Assembly (NCBI RefSeq): GCF_016908555.1
Contig: NZ_JAFBEE010000034.1
Coordinates: forward strand, 1 to 20,339
DNA: 20,339 nt
DNA from: Alkaliphilus hydrothermalis
GTDB taxonomy: Bacteria; Bacillota; Clostridia; Peptostreptococcales; Natronincolaceae
Direction: 5' to 3'
Part shown: piece after piece, positions 1 to 7,920 of the stretch
Position numbering within the stretch: the stretch's first letter is position 1
How the letters are laid out: each line of letters starts with the position of its first letter
Program-made: the position numbers and the translations under genes
The notes under the pieces: generated by a model
The model's database searches: none
What the model was told of the DNA's origin: nothing
The model's input: the letters and a program-made list of their open reading frames with translations, nothing else

Positions 1-71
1 TCCTTGAATCTAACGGCTTTTGAACTGTCTACTATGATCATTGAAAATACCCTATCTTCTGCGTCATTTCA

Positions 72-121
72 AAAGACCAGCATTCTCGCGTATTACCTAT
101 ATGCGACGACCGCTGGTCTTT
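72..121. repeat. Nested inverted repeat (two-tier hairpin), origin unknown
   Basis: The outer arms AAAGACCAGC (72-81) and GCTGGTCTTT (112-121) pair perfectly over 10 bp. Inside, TCGCGTAT (86-93) and ATATGCGA (99-106) pair over 8 bp with one G-U wobble around a TACCT loop. The two stems are separated by a 4/5-base internal loop. It is richer in GC than the AT-rich DNA that follows. On the - strand the outer arm runs into TTTT, so it could terminate or attenuate a leftward transcript, but it could equally be the end of a repeat or an insertion element. Short open frames cross it in several frames and none is convincing. The rest of 1-230 shows nothing else I can name. Confidence 0.6.
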
Positions 122-230
122 CCTATACTTCACAACCTCAAAAAGACTTTTAAAATAGAAAATTTAGTAGCTTTTTTCATGATTTCACTGACTTTTACTG
201 ACATTGCTCTAAATATTAATATTTAAAGGA

Positions 231-259
231 TTGCAGGGAACTATAATATATGTTAAAAT
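231..259 (+). promoter_or_regulatory. Candidate typA promoter
   Basis: TTGCAG (231-236), a 17-bp spacer and TAAAAT (254-259), with a TG one base upstream of the -10 (extended -10). A second -10-like TATAAT sits at 284-289 without a good -35. Either would give a leader of roughly 80-110 nt before typA. Confidence 0.45.
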
Positions 260-378
260 TTTTCTTAGTGCTTAAACTAAAGGTATAATAGTTAAAATAA
301 ATAAAAACGAGGAAATTACGAAGATTATACTACGCAACTACGTAAATTCTCCAATATATAAAAGGAAGAGGTAAAATT

Positions 379-2196
379 ATGCAACGGAATGATATTAGAA
401 ACATAGCCATCATCGCCCACGTTGACCACGGTAAGACAACTATGGTAGATGAGATGCTAAAACAAAGTGGAACATTTAGAACAAATGAACATGTAGAAGA
501 AAGAGTAATGGATTCAAACTCTCTAGAAAAAGAAAGAGGAATTACAATTCTATCTAAAAACACATCTGTTAGCTATAAAGATGTAAAAATTAATATCGTA
601 GATACGCCAGGCCATGCGGATTTTGGTGGAGAAGTAGAACGTATTATGAGAATGGTGGATGGGGTGTTACTTTTAGTAGATGCTAAGGAAGGTCCGATGC
701 CTCAAACTAGATTCGTTCTTAAAAAAGCATTGGCAGAGGGTCTACAACCTATAGTTGTAGTCAATAAAATTGACCGACCAGATAGAAGACCAGAGGAAGT
801 CATTGATGAAGTATTAGACCTATTCATTGCCCTAGAAGCCGACGAAGATCAATTGGAATTCCCAGTAATTTACGCATCAGCAAAAAATGGTTTTGCAAAA
901 TTAACGGTAGAGGAAGAATCAGACAATCTTAAGCCGTTATTTGATGCTATCCTAGAGCATATCCCATGTCCAGAAGGTGATCCAGATGATGGGGTTCAGC
1001 TATTAATCTCAAATATCGATTACGACAAATATATTGGACGAATCGGTATCGGAAAACTAACTAGAGGTAACCTAAAGAAGGGTCAACAGGCTGTTTTAGT
1101 TAAAGGTAATGAAGGACAAAAGAGTGTAAAGGTGAGTAACTTATACAACTTCCAGGGTTTAGGTAGAACTGAAATCGAAGAAGCATCAGTAGGGGAGATT
1201 ATCGCAATATCTGGAGTAGGTGATATTAACATTGGAGACACCCTATGTTCTGTAGATAAAGTAGAGCCACTACCTTTTATTGAGATTGATGATCCAACCA
1301 TCTCTATGAACTTTATGGTAAACGATAGTCCTTTTGCAGGTAAGGAAGGTACTTTTGTTACCAGTAGACATTTAAAGGATCGTTTGGAAAGAGAAATGCT
1401 TTCAAACGTAGCCATGAAAATGGAGGAGGTTTCTGCCGACTGCTTTAGAGTACTAGGTCGTGGAGAGCTACACCTTTCTATTCTAATTGAAACCATGAGA
1501 CGTGAAGGTTACGAGTTCGCTGTATCTAGACCAGAGGTTATCCTAAAGAGAACAGAAGAAGGTCTTTTTGAGCCAATGGAGCATTTATTTATAGAAGTAC
1601 CGGACGAAAGTGCCAGTGCAGTAATTGAAAAGGTTGGACTACGTAAGGGTGAAATGCTGGACATGGTGCCGACTGGAACAGGAGTTACCAAGCTAGAGTT
1701 TAGAATCCCAGCTAGAGGTTTAATCGGTTATCGTTCAGAATTCCTTACAGATACAAAGGGGTACGGTATCTTCCACCATTTATTTGATGGTTACGATATT
1801 TATCGTGGGGATATTCGAGTAAGAAATAGAGGATCATTAGTAGCCTTTGAAACAGGTGCAGCGGTTGCCTACGGAATCTACCATGCCCAAGAAAGAGGAA
1901 ACATGTTTGTTTCTCCAGGGATAGATGTATATGCAGGAATGATTGTAGGAGAAAGCTCCCGTCTTGAGGATATTGCCGTAAATGTATGTAAGAAAAAGCA
2001 GTTAACCAACATTCGTTCTTCTGGAGCAGATGATTCTCTAAGATTAGTACCACCAACAATCTTCTCCCTAGAGCAATCTTTAGAGTTCATTGCAGATGAT
2101 GAAATTGTTGAAATGACACCAAAAAACATTAGAATCCGTAAGAAGATTTTAGATAAGGTAACGAGAGAAAGACTTCAAAAAAGAGCACAGCAATAG
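379..2196 (+). CDS. typA: Ribosome-associated translational GTPase TypA/BipA
   Basis: This is a translational GTPase of the EF-G/LepA class that binds the 70S ribosome and is linked in other bacteria to 50S assembly and to growth under cold or stress. At 605 residues it is full length for the family. All G motifs are visible: the P-loop region AHVDHGKTT (residues 13-21), DTPGHADF from residue 75, NKID at 129-132 and SAKNG at 167-171. A beta-barrel domain, EF-G-like domains and the BipA-specific C-terminus, which ends in basic residues, follow. The ATG at 379 is preceded by a GGAAGAGGT ribosome binding site and the N-terminus matches the family. It appears to be a single-gene unit with its own promoter and a terminator at 2218-2246. 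Cytoplasmic. Nothing is abnormal. Confidence 0.97.
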   Translation: MQRNDIRNIAIIAHVDHGKTTMVDEMLKQSGTFRTNEHVEERVMDSNSLEKERGITILSKNTSVSYKDVKINIVDTPGHADFGGEVERIMRMVDGVLLLVDAKEGPMPQTRFVLKKALAEGLQPIVVVNKIDRPDRRPEEVIDEVLDLFIALEADEDQLEFPVIYASAKNGFAKLTVEEESDNLKPLFDAILEHIPCPEGDPDDGVQLLISNIDYDKYIGRIGIGKLTRGNLKKGQQAVLVKGNEGQKSVKVSNLYNFQGLGRTEIEEASVGEIIAISGVGDINIGDTLCSVDKVEPLPFIEIDDPTISMNFMVNDSPFAGKEGTFVTSRHLKDRLEREMLSNVAMKMEEVSADCFRVLGRGELHLSILIETMRREGYEFAVSRPEVILKRTEEGLFEPMEHLFIEVPDESASAVIEKVGLRKGEMLDMVPTGTGVTKLEFRIPARGLIGYRSEFLTDTKGYGIFHHLFDGYDIYRGDIRVRNRGSLVAFETGAAVAYGIYHAQERGNMFVSPGIDVYAGMIVGESSRLEDIAVNVCKKKQLTNIRSSGADDSLRLVPPTIFSLEQSLEFIADDEIVEMTPKNIRIRKKILDKVTRERLQKRAQQ

Positions 2197-2217
2197 GAAA
2201 ATAAAATCAAATAAAAT

Positions 2218-2246
2218 AAAAGATATGGTTAATCGCCATATCTTTT
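2218..2246 (+). terminator. Rho-independent terminator after typA
   Basis: An 11-bp perfect stem, AAAAGATATGG (2218-2228) with CCATATCTTTT (2236-2246), and a 7-base loop, 22 bases after the typA stop. A-rich on the left and T-rich on the right, so it may work in both directions. Confidence 0.75.
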
Positions 2247-2417
2247 ATACTATAGTTTTATTGGTAGTTATGGATTACATTATTATGTGATATCAATAAT
2301 CAAATTAACAGGTATAGTATTACCAGTAAGATGATTAGAGGTGGGGTTACACGATAGCTGGGTTAAAATTAATAATCAAGAATAGTTTTTACAATATAGA
2401 AAATTATAAGAATAGTT

Positions 2418-2609
2418 ACTTGAGGAATTTGCATAATACCTTAGCGATGAATTTATATTCGTGTTATGCAAAAATAAAAGCTGAGTCGCGCATTGTGAAA
2501 TGAGTAATTTCCTTTACATTATAATATATTACTCATTGAACACTAAGCAGCGAAGCTTTTCATTTTGCATTAATATAAATCTAAAATCAATTATGCAATT
2601 TCCTCACTT
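2418..2609. mobile_element. MITE-like foldback element with 4-bp direct flanks
   Basis: A 184-bp imperfect palindrome (2422-2605) lies between two copies of ACTT (2418-2421 and 2606-2609), which look like a target-site duplication. The termini are GAGGAATTTGCATAAT on the left and, as the reverse complement of the right end, GAGGAAATTGCATAAT: one mismatch in 16. Similarity continues inward with a few gaps (TTTATATT, TGCAAAA, AAAAGCT). The centre has perfect 9-bp arms, ATGAGTAAT (2500-2508) and ATTACTCAT (2528-2536), around a 19-base AT-rich loop. There is no open frame inside. Size, terminal repeats, lack of coding capacity and flanking duplication fit a miniature inverted-repeat transposable element; the family is not recognised. 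The surrounding bases 2247-2417 and 2610-2685 show no gene and no convincing promoter. Confidence 0.7.
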
Positions 2610-2698
2610 AATAGTTGGACTAACTGAGACATATTATGGTAGAATTGAAAAGAGTAAAAATATTCCTTTCTTATCCTAAAAAGTAAGAGGTGATACGG

Positions 2699-5068
2699 AT
2701 GAATGAAAGAAGTTTAAGAGTTTTGGAATATAATAAAATCCTTGAAAGACTATGGAATAAATGCACATCCCCTTTAGGAAAAAACATGGCTGAGGAGCTA
2801 AAGCCCCTTGATGAATTATCGGAAATCATCAAGATGCAGCAGGAGACAAGCGAAGCCCAAAGCATCTTAATACAGAGGGGGAATGTTCCGATTGCAGGGA
2901 TTCACGATGTATTGCATTATCTAAAAAGAACTGAAATAGGTTCTTATCTAGACCCAGGGCAATTACTACAGTTAAATAGTACCTTGACGGCGGCTAGAAG
3001 ATTAAAGAGCTACTTAAAGGCTGATGGAGAAGCAAAATTCCCAATCATCCAAGGTTTAGCAGAAAGTCTCCATACCTTCAGAGAGATAGAAGACAAAATC
3101 ACAATGAGTATCATCAGTGATACAGAAATATCCGACAATGCCAGCTCGGAGCTAAAGCATATTAGACGTTCTATCAATACTAAGAATGAAGCTATTCGTA
3201 ACAAATTAAATAGCATCATTTCATCAACTGGAACTCAAAAGTATCTACAGGATGCCATCATCACCATAAGACAGGATCGATATGTAGTTCCTGTAAAACA
3301 AGAACATCGGGGAAATGTACCGGGATTAATCCATGATCAATCCTCCAGTGGTGCAACGCTATTCATTGAACCAATGGCAGTTGTGGAGCTAAACAATCAG
3401 CTTAAGGAATTAATCTTGAAGGAAAAAGCAGAGATTGAAAGAATTCTGAGGGAAATCTCCGCCATGATTGCTGATGTGGCTATGGAAATTAGAAGCAACC
3501 AGGAAATCCTAAAGCAGTTGGACTTTATCTTTGCTAAGGGAAAACTTTCAATAGAAATGAAGGCTGTAGAGCCAGAGTTAAATGACCAAGGTAAGTTCCA
3601 TATTAAAAAGGGTCGACATCCACTACTAAAGGCTGACGAAGTAGTGCCCACAACCATTTGGCTTGGGGAAGATTTCCGAATCCTAATGGTAACGGGACCA
3701 AACACAGGGGGTAAAACAGTTACCCTGAAGACAGTTGGTTTATTTTCTTTAATGGCCCAAAGTGGGCTTCATGTTCCTGCTGATTTTGGAACAAAACTGG
3801 CGGTATTCGACCAGATTTTTGCTGATATAGGGGACGAACAAAGTATTGAACAAAGTTTAAGTACTTTCTCCTCCCATATGACCAATATCGTAAGAATCCT
3901 AGAGGAGGTAACACCAAATTCCCTAGTGCTATTTGACGAGCTTGGAGCAGGAACAGACCCAACAGAGGGGGCTGCCTTAGCAATGGCCATTATCAATCAT
4001 TTAAGGGAGCTAAAGGCATCAGTTATTGCCACCACCCATTATAGTGAACTAAAGCAATTTGCCCTATCAAACGAAGACATAGAAAATGCTTCGGTGGAGT
4101 TTGATGTAAAGACCCTACGACCTACCTATCGTTTGTTGATTGGGGTACCGGGTAAATCAAATGCCTTTGAAATCTCAAGAAAACTTGGATTATCTGATAA
4201 AATTATTGATGCCTCTAAGGAGTTTATCTCCAATGATGACATTGAATTTGAAGACATACTACAAAATATTGAATCCAATAGAAGGGCAACGGAAGCAGAT
4301 CGAGAAGAAGCCCAACGTCTACGTATGGAGCAACAGAGATTGACTCAGCAATATTCTGACAAGAAACAACAGCTGGAGCAGCAACAGGATAAAATGATTA
4401 AGGATGCCAAGAAGGAAGCCTATAAGATCGTCAAAGTAGCAAAGGCAGAGGCGGATGAAATCATCAAAAACCTTAGGGAATTAAAGCTGGAGATGGAAGA
4501 AAAAGAAATACAGAAGAAGCTAGAGGAAGCGAAGAAACAGTTGACTGGAAAAATGGATGCCCTAGGGGAAACTGTAGAAGACCTCTTTACAAATAAAACA
4601 AGTAAAAAACCACCTAAAAATCTAAAGCCAGGGGAAACTGTCAAGGTAATCTCCCTCAACCAGACGGGACATGTGGTGGAGCCTGCCAATGATAAGGGAG
4701 AAGTATTGGTACAGGTGGGAATAATGAAGATTAATATCCCTGCCGGCAACCTTGAAAGGATTAAAAGTAAAGAGGAAACTAAAAAAACGGGAGTAGGCAA
4801 AATCGTTAAGAACAAGGCCGAAAGCGTAAGACGTGAATGTGATGTGAGAGGTCAAAACTTAGAGGAAGCCATGTTGGAGGTAGATAAATTTATAGACGAC
4901 TGTGCCATTGCTGGAGCCTCCCCTGTCACCATTATTCATGGGGTAGGAACAGGTATCTTAAGTGCAGGAATCAAGCAAATGCTAAAGAAGAACAAACATG
5001 TCAGAACCCTTCGTCCAGGTGTATACGGAGAAGGTGGAGCTGGAGTTACCATTGTTGAATTAAAATAA
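2699..5068 (+). CDS. mutS2: Endonuclease/ribosome-rescue ATPase MutS2
   Basis: MutS2 is a MutS-family ATPase with a C-terminal Smr nuclease domain. It was first tied to suppression of recombination and was later shown in Bacillus subtilis to act on collided ribosomes. I place the start at the ATG at 2699, not the GTG at 2690, because AGAGGTGA (2686-2693) then sits at normal spacing and the protein begins MNERSLRVLEYNKI, as in homologues. Length is then 789 residues, normal for the family. Visible parts: N-terminal MutS core/lever, Walker A GPNTGGKT (333-340), signature region around FSSHM, Walker B LVLFDE with D413/E414, a long Gln/Glu/Lys-rich coiled coil (about 520-630), a KOW-like segment, and a C-terminal Smr domain (last about 80 residues) with CDVRG and HGVGTG. 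Its stop overlaps the possible upstream start of the DUF523 gene, so the two are probably co-transcribed. Confidence 0.96.
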   Translation: MNERSLRVLEYNKILERLWNKCTSPLGKNMAEELKPLDELSEIIKMQQETSEAQSILIQRGNVPIAGIHDVLHYLKRTEIGSYLDPGQLLQLNSTLTAARRLKSYLKADGEAKFPIIQGLAESLHTFREIEDKITMSIISDTEISDNASSELKHIRRSINTKNEAIRNKLNSIISSTGTQKYLQDAIITIRQDRYVVPVKQEHRGNVPGLIHDQSSSGATLFIEPMAVVELNNQLKELILKEKAEIERILREISAMIADVAMEIRSNQEILKQLDFIFAKGKLSIEMKAVEPELNDQGKFHIKKGRHPLLKADEVVPTTIWLGEDFRILMVTGPNTGGKTVTLKTVGLFSLMAQSGLHVPADFGTKLAVFDQIFADIGDEQSIEQSLSTFSSHMTNIVRILEEVTPNSLVLFDELGAGTDPTEGAALAMAIINHLRELKASVIATTHYSELKQFALSNEDIENASVEFDVKTLRPTYRLLIGVPGKSNAFEISRKLGLSDKIIDASKEFISNDDIEFEDILQNIESNRRATEADREEAQRLRMEQQRLTQQYSDKKQQLEQQQDKMIKDAKKEAYKIVKVAKAEADEIIKNLRELKLEMEEKEIQKKLEEAKKQLTGKMDALGETVEDLFTNKTSKKPPKNLKPGETVKVISLNQTGHVVEPANDKGEVLVQVGIMKINIPAGNLERIKSKEETKKTGVGKIVKNKAESVRRECDVRGQNLEEAMLEVDKFIDDCAIAGASPVTIIHGVGTGILSAGIKQMLKKNKHVRTLRPGVYGEGGAGVTIVELK

Positions 5069-5082
5069 TGGGGGTAGAGCCA

Positions 5083-5562
5083 ATGATACTAGTCAGTGCA
5101 TGTCTACTGGGGGTCAATTGTAAATATACTGGAGGAAACAATCTAAAGAAGGAACTAATAGAGAAACTTCAGAAAAAGGGGATTGTCCCTATATGCCCAG
5201 AACAATTGGGGGGATTAGCAACCCCAAGGCCACCTGCTGAAATTCAAGGGGGCGATGGTGCATCGGTATTGGCAGGCAAGGGAAAGGTCCTCCGTAATGA
5301 TGGTAAAGATGTTACTGAGGAGTTTATCAAAGGAGCAGAGGAAACCTTAAAGATTGCAGAAGTATTGGGAATAAAAGAAGCAGTCCTAAAGGCTAAAAGC
5401 CCCTCCTGTGGGAATAAGTTGATTTATGATGGTAGCTTTGCTGGGAATAAAATCAAAGGGCATGGGGTTACGGCAGCCCTCCTCGCTAGTAAAGGAATCA
5501 AGGTATATTCCGAGGAAGATTATCTAGATGAAGATATTAAAGAAGTCTATAAAGAAGATTAA
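5083..5562 (+). CDS. DUF523 family protein
   Basis: A small cytoplasmic protein of the DUF523 family, whose role is not established. Family hallmarks are the opening MILVSACLLGVNCKYTG, then CPEQLGG-ATPRPP, a central EEFIKGAEE helix and KAKSPSCG near the C-terminus; the conserved cysteines suggest a metal or redox site, but that is inference. I prefer the ATG at 5083 (159 residues): it is preceded by GGGGGT at good spacing and gives the usual family N-terminus. The alternative ATG at 5068 overlaps the mutS2 stop codon and would add five residues. Tight coupling to mutS2 suggests one transcript. No terminator separates it from the T-box promoter downstream. Confidence 0.88.
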   Translation: MILVSACLLGVNCKYTGGNNLKKELIEKLQKKGIVPICPEQLGGLATPRPPAEIQGGDGASVLAGKGKVLRNDGKDVTEEFIKGAEETLKIAEVLGIKEAVLKAKSPSCGNKLIYDGSFAGNKIKGHGVTAALLASKGIKVYSEEDYLDEDIKEVYKED

Positions 5563-5581
5563 GAAAAAATGAATAAATATC

Positions 5582-5610
5582 TTGTTTTCAGTAATAATAT
5601 ATGTTATATT
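5582..5610 (+). promoter_or_regulatory. Promoter of the argS T-box leader
   Basis: TTGTTT (5582-5587), exactly 17 bases, then TATATT (5605-5610) with TG one base upstream (extended -10). It lies just before the first T-box stem, predicting a start near 5617. Confidence 0.7.
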
Positions 5611-5616
5611 ATTTGG

Positions 5617-5905
5617 AACAAGAAAATATCTTAAGGCGATGATGAGGAGAGTAGCTGTAGGAGTTGTTTTAGCGAGCCAGAGTTGGTGGGAGTCTGGCAC
5701 ATGATTACAGGGAAGCGCACCTCGGAGAATATACTTGAACTTAGTAGAGTAATACGGTTTTCCTCCGTTAGCGGGAAGTTGAGTGGGATTCAACTCCAAT
5801 CATTATATTATGAGGGGCTTTATGTGATAGGCCATAGTTGATTCCAATAAGAGTGGTAACACGGGATTTTACTCTCGTCTCTTCTAATAGAGACGGGAGT
5901 TTTTT
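5617..5905 (+). promoter_or_regulatory. T-box riboswitch (arginine, specifier CGC) upstream of argS
   Basis: This leader senses uncharged tRNA by base pairing and lets transcription continue into argS when tRNA-Arg is uncharged. Stem I has the GAGGAGAGTA region (from about 5644), the AGCGAGCC and GGTGGGAG-type apical elements (about 5672-5692), and the specifier loop GGAAGCGCACC. CGC at 5716-5718 is the expected specifier and encodes arginine, matching the downstream gene. The antiterminator is complete: AAGAG (5849-5853) pairs with CTCTT (5879-5883), a 7-base bulge TGGTAAC (5854-5860) carries the TGG that binds the tRNA CCA end, and ACG (5861-5863) pairs with CGT (5876-5878). The bulge TGGT would fit a tRNA with discriminator A. 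The competing terminator is listed separately. After it, 5906-6005 is a spacer with no evident feature. Confidence 0.93.
5872..5905 (+). terminator. T-box-controlled terminator
   Basis: CTCTCGTCTC (5872-5881) pairs with GAGACGGGAG (5890-5899) over 10 bp with one G-U, followed by TTTTTT (5900-5905). Its left arm contains the 3' half of the antiterminator, so the two folds exclude each other. Confidence 0.93.
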
Positions 5906-6021
5906 GTATTTCAACAACTTTTTGAAAGTAGAGGAATGGAGATGCAAATGAGATACAAAGGATGATTGTCTTAAAGTTTTAGTTTAAATAAATCTATAAT
6001 GCTTTTGAGGAGGTAATTAAA

Positions 6022-7722
6022 ATGATGGATTTTAAAATGAAATTAAGCCAAGAGTTAAAGCCCCACATGGGAGATATGACTCAAGAAGAAATTTTAACAT
6101 CGATTGAAATACCAAAGAATACTGATATGGGGGACTTTGCCTTCCCTTGCTTTAGACTAGCAAAGGTCTACAGAAAAGCCCCAAATATGATTGCCCAAGA
6201 ACTAGCAGAAAAGATGGAGCTATCAGAAGCATTTGATAAGGTGGAAAGTGTAGGGGGCTACTTGAACTTCTTTGTTAATAAGGCCTTCTTTACTCAAAAA
6301 GTATTAGAGGCTGTCATAACGGAGAAAAGCACCTATGGTAGCAGTGACATGGGGGTTGGCAAAAACGTTATACTAGAGTTCTCTTCTCCAAATATCGCAA
6401 AGCCCTTCCACATAGGTCATATTAGAACAACAGTAATCGGAAATGCCCTATACAAAATCTATCAATTCTTGGGATACAATACAATAGCGATCAATCATCT
6501 AGGTGACTATGGTACGCAGTTTGGTAAATTAATCGTCGCCTTCAAAAACTGGGGAGACGAAGAAACAGTAAGAGCAAATCCAATCCCTGAATTACTTAAG
6601 CTTTATGTAAAATTCCATGAAGTAGCAGAAGAACAACCAGAACTAGAGGATGAGAGTCGCGCATGGTTCAAGAAGCTAGAAGAAGGAGAAGAAGAAGCCC
6701 TTCGATTATGGAAATGGTTCAGAGAGGTTAGCTTAGATGAATTCAATAGAGTTTACAATATGTTAGGAATTACTTTTGACTCCTATGCAGGAGAAAGTTT
6801 CTACTCTGATAAGATTCCTTCCGTGGTGGAAATGATGGAGCAAAAAGGAATACTTAAAAAATCCCAAGGGGCAGAAATTGTAGATTTAGAAGCATATGGA
6901 ATGCCGCCTGCTTTAATTAGAAAGAGTGATGGCTCTTCCCTATATATTACAAGAGATATCGCTGCTGCTGTTTATCGAAAAGATACTTATGATTTCCACA
7001 AAAACGTTTATGTAGTAGGTTCGCAACAAATCCTTCATTTCCAACAAATTTTAAAGGTATTAGAATTAATGGGATTTGAATGGGCTGAGGATTGTGTTCA
7101 TGTTCCTTTTGGCATGGTAAGTCTTGAAGAAGGTACCATTTCAACAAGAAAAGGAAGAGTGGTATTCCTAGAGGATGTACTTAAGCAAGCTGTTGAAAAG
7201 ACAAAGGAAATCATCAATGTAAAGAATCCAAATATCGAAAACCTAGAAACTGTAGCAGAACAAGTCGGTATAGGAGCAGTCGTTTTTCAAGAGTTATCCA
7301 ACAACAGAATCAAAGACTATACATTTGATTGGGATAAGGTTCTTAACTTTGAAGGAGAGACAGGACCATATGTTCAGTATACCCATGCTAGAGCAAGTAG
7401 TGTCTTAAGAAAAGCAGGTATGGAACTGGACACGAGTTTTGATGCAAGTTTATTAAATGACGAAGTTTCAATGATGGTAATTAAAGAACTTCAAATCTTC
7501 CCAGAAGTAGTTCAAGATGCCCATAGAAAAAATGAACCCTCCATCATTACCCGTCAAATTATTGATGTTGCACAAGCCTTCAATCGTTTTTACCATGACC
7601 ATTCAATCCTAGTGGAGGATGTGGAGCTTAAGAAGGCAAGACTGGCAGTGGTATATGCTGTAAAGCAAGTATTAAACAATGGATTATCATTACTAGGTAT
7701 TCAAGCACCAGAAAAAATGTAG
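6022..7722 (+). CDS. argS: Arginine--tRNA ligase
   Basis: Cytoplasmic class Ia aminoacyl-tRNA synthetase that charges tRNA-Arg. The 566 residues are a normal length. Domain order: N-terminal additional domain binding the tRNA D-loop (about 1-110), the Rossmann catalytic core with SPNIAKPFHIGH (HIGH at 130-133), a long helical insertion, the KMSKS-equivalent loop STRKG at 374-378, and the C-terminal anticodon-binding helical domain ending LLGIQAPEKM, close to the family's usual ending. The start is the ATG at 6022 with GAGGAGG at 6007-6013; an in-frame ATG directly follows at 6025. Expression is controlled by the arginine T-box upstream, and a strong terminator follows, so this looks like a single-gene unit. 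Confidence 0.97.
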   Translation: MMDFKMKLSQELKPHMGDMTQEEILTSIEIPKNTDMGDFAFPCFRLAKVYRKAPNMIAQELAEKMELSEAFDKVESVGGYLNFFVNKAFFTQKVLEAVITEKSTYGSSDMGVGKNVILEFSSPNIAKPFHIGHIRTTVIGNALYKIYQFLGYNTIAINHLGDYGTQFGKLIVAFKNWGDEETVRANPIPELLKLYVKFHEVAEEQPELEDESRAWFKKLEEGEEEALRLWKWFREVSLDEFNRVYNMLGITFDSYAGESFYSDKIPSVVEMMEQKGILKKSQGAEIVDLEAYGMPPALIRKSDGSSLYITRDIAAAVYRKDTYDFHKNVYVVGSQQILHFQQILKVLELMGFEWAEDCVHVPFGMVSLEEGTISTRKGRVVFLEDVLKQAVEKTKEIINVKNPNIENLETVAEQVGIGAVVFQELSNNRIKDYTFDWDKVLNFEGETGPYVQYTHARASSVLRKAGMELDTSFDASLLNDEVSMMVIKELQIFPEVVQDAHRKNEPSIITRQIIDVAQAFNRFYHDHSILVEDVELKKARLAVVYAVKQVLNNGLSLLGIQAPEKM

Positions 7723-7757
7723 TTTAATCTATGTAATTCAAATAATATAAAATCAAA

Positions 7758-7804
7758 GAAAAACCCTAAAAACCCTTACTTCAAGGGTTTTAGTGTTTTT
7801 CTTT
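7758..7804 (+). terminator. Rho-independent terminator after argS
   Basis: A core stem AAAACCCTT (7769-7777) with AAGGGTTTT (7783-7791) around ACTTC, extended outward to GAAAAAC (7758-7764) and GTTTTTC (7795-7801) with one mismatch and one bulge. The T-rich right side supports termination. Confidence 0.8.
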
Positions 7805-7920
7805 TGTAATAAAGGTTAAAAATTGAATAGGATTTATGGTTTACCCTTGTATAATCATAAAAAATTGTTTACCATTAATATGTATGCTTAAAGACAGACT
7901 ACAGAAAGGGGAGGGAACCC

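Noticed and set aside
1..153. A + strand frame open from the window edge to a TAA at 151-153 (about 50 residues)
   Set aside because: It runs straight through the nested hairpin, its residues recall no family, and overlapping frames on both strands are equally open. It could be the end of an upstream gene, but the window cannot show this.
41..226. A 61-residue + strand reading frame across the left-edge hairpin
   Set aside because: It has no ribosome binding site, overlaps the hairpin and an AT-rich region, and its composition looks like translated non-coding DNA. It is possibly part of a repeat.
1083..1496. A 137-residue - strand frame inside typA, and similar long antisense frames inside mutS2, argS, MATE and ptb
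   Set aside because: All lie inside strongly conserved genes on the other strand, lack ribosome binding sites and match no family; they are shadows of codon bias.
2690..2692. GTG as the start of mutS2
   Set aside because: It lies inside the AGAGGTGA ribosome binding site; the ATG at 2699 has proper spacing and matches the family N-terminus.
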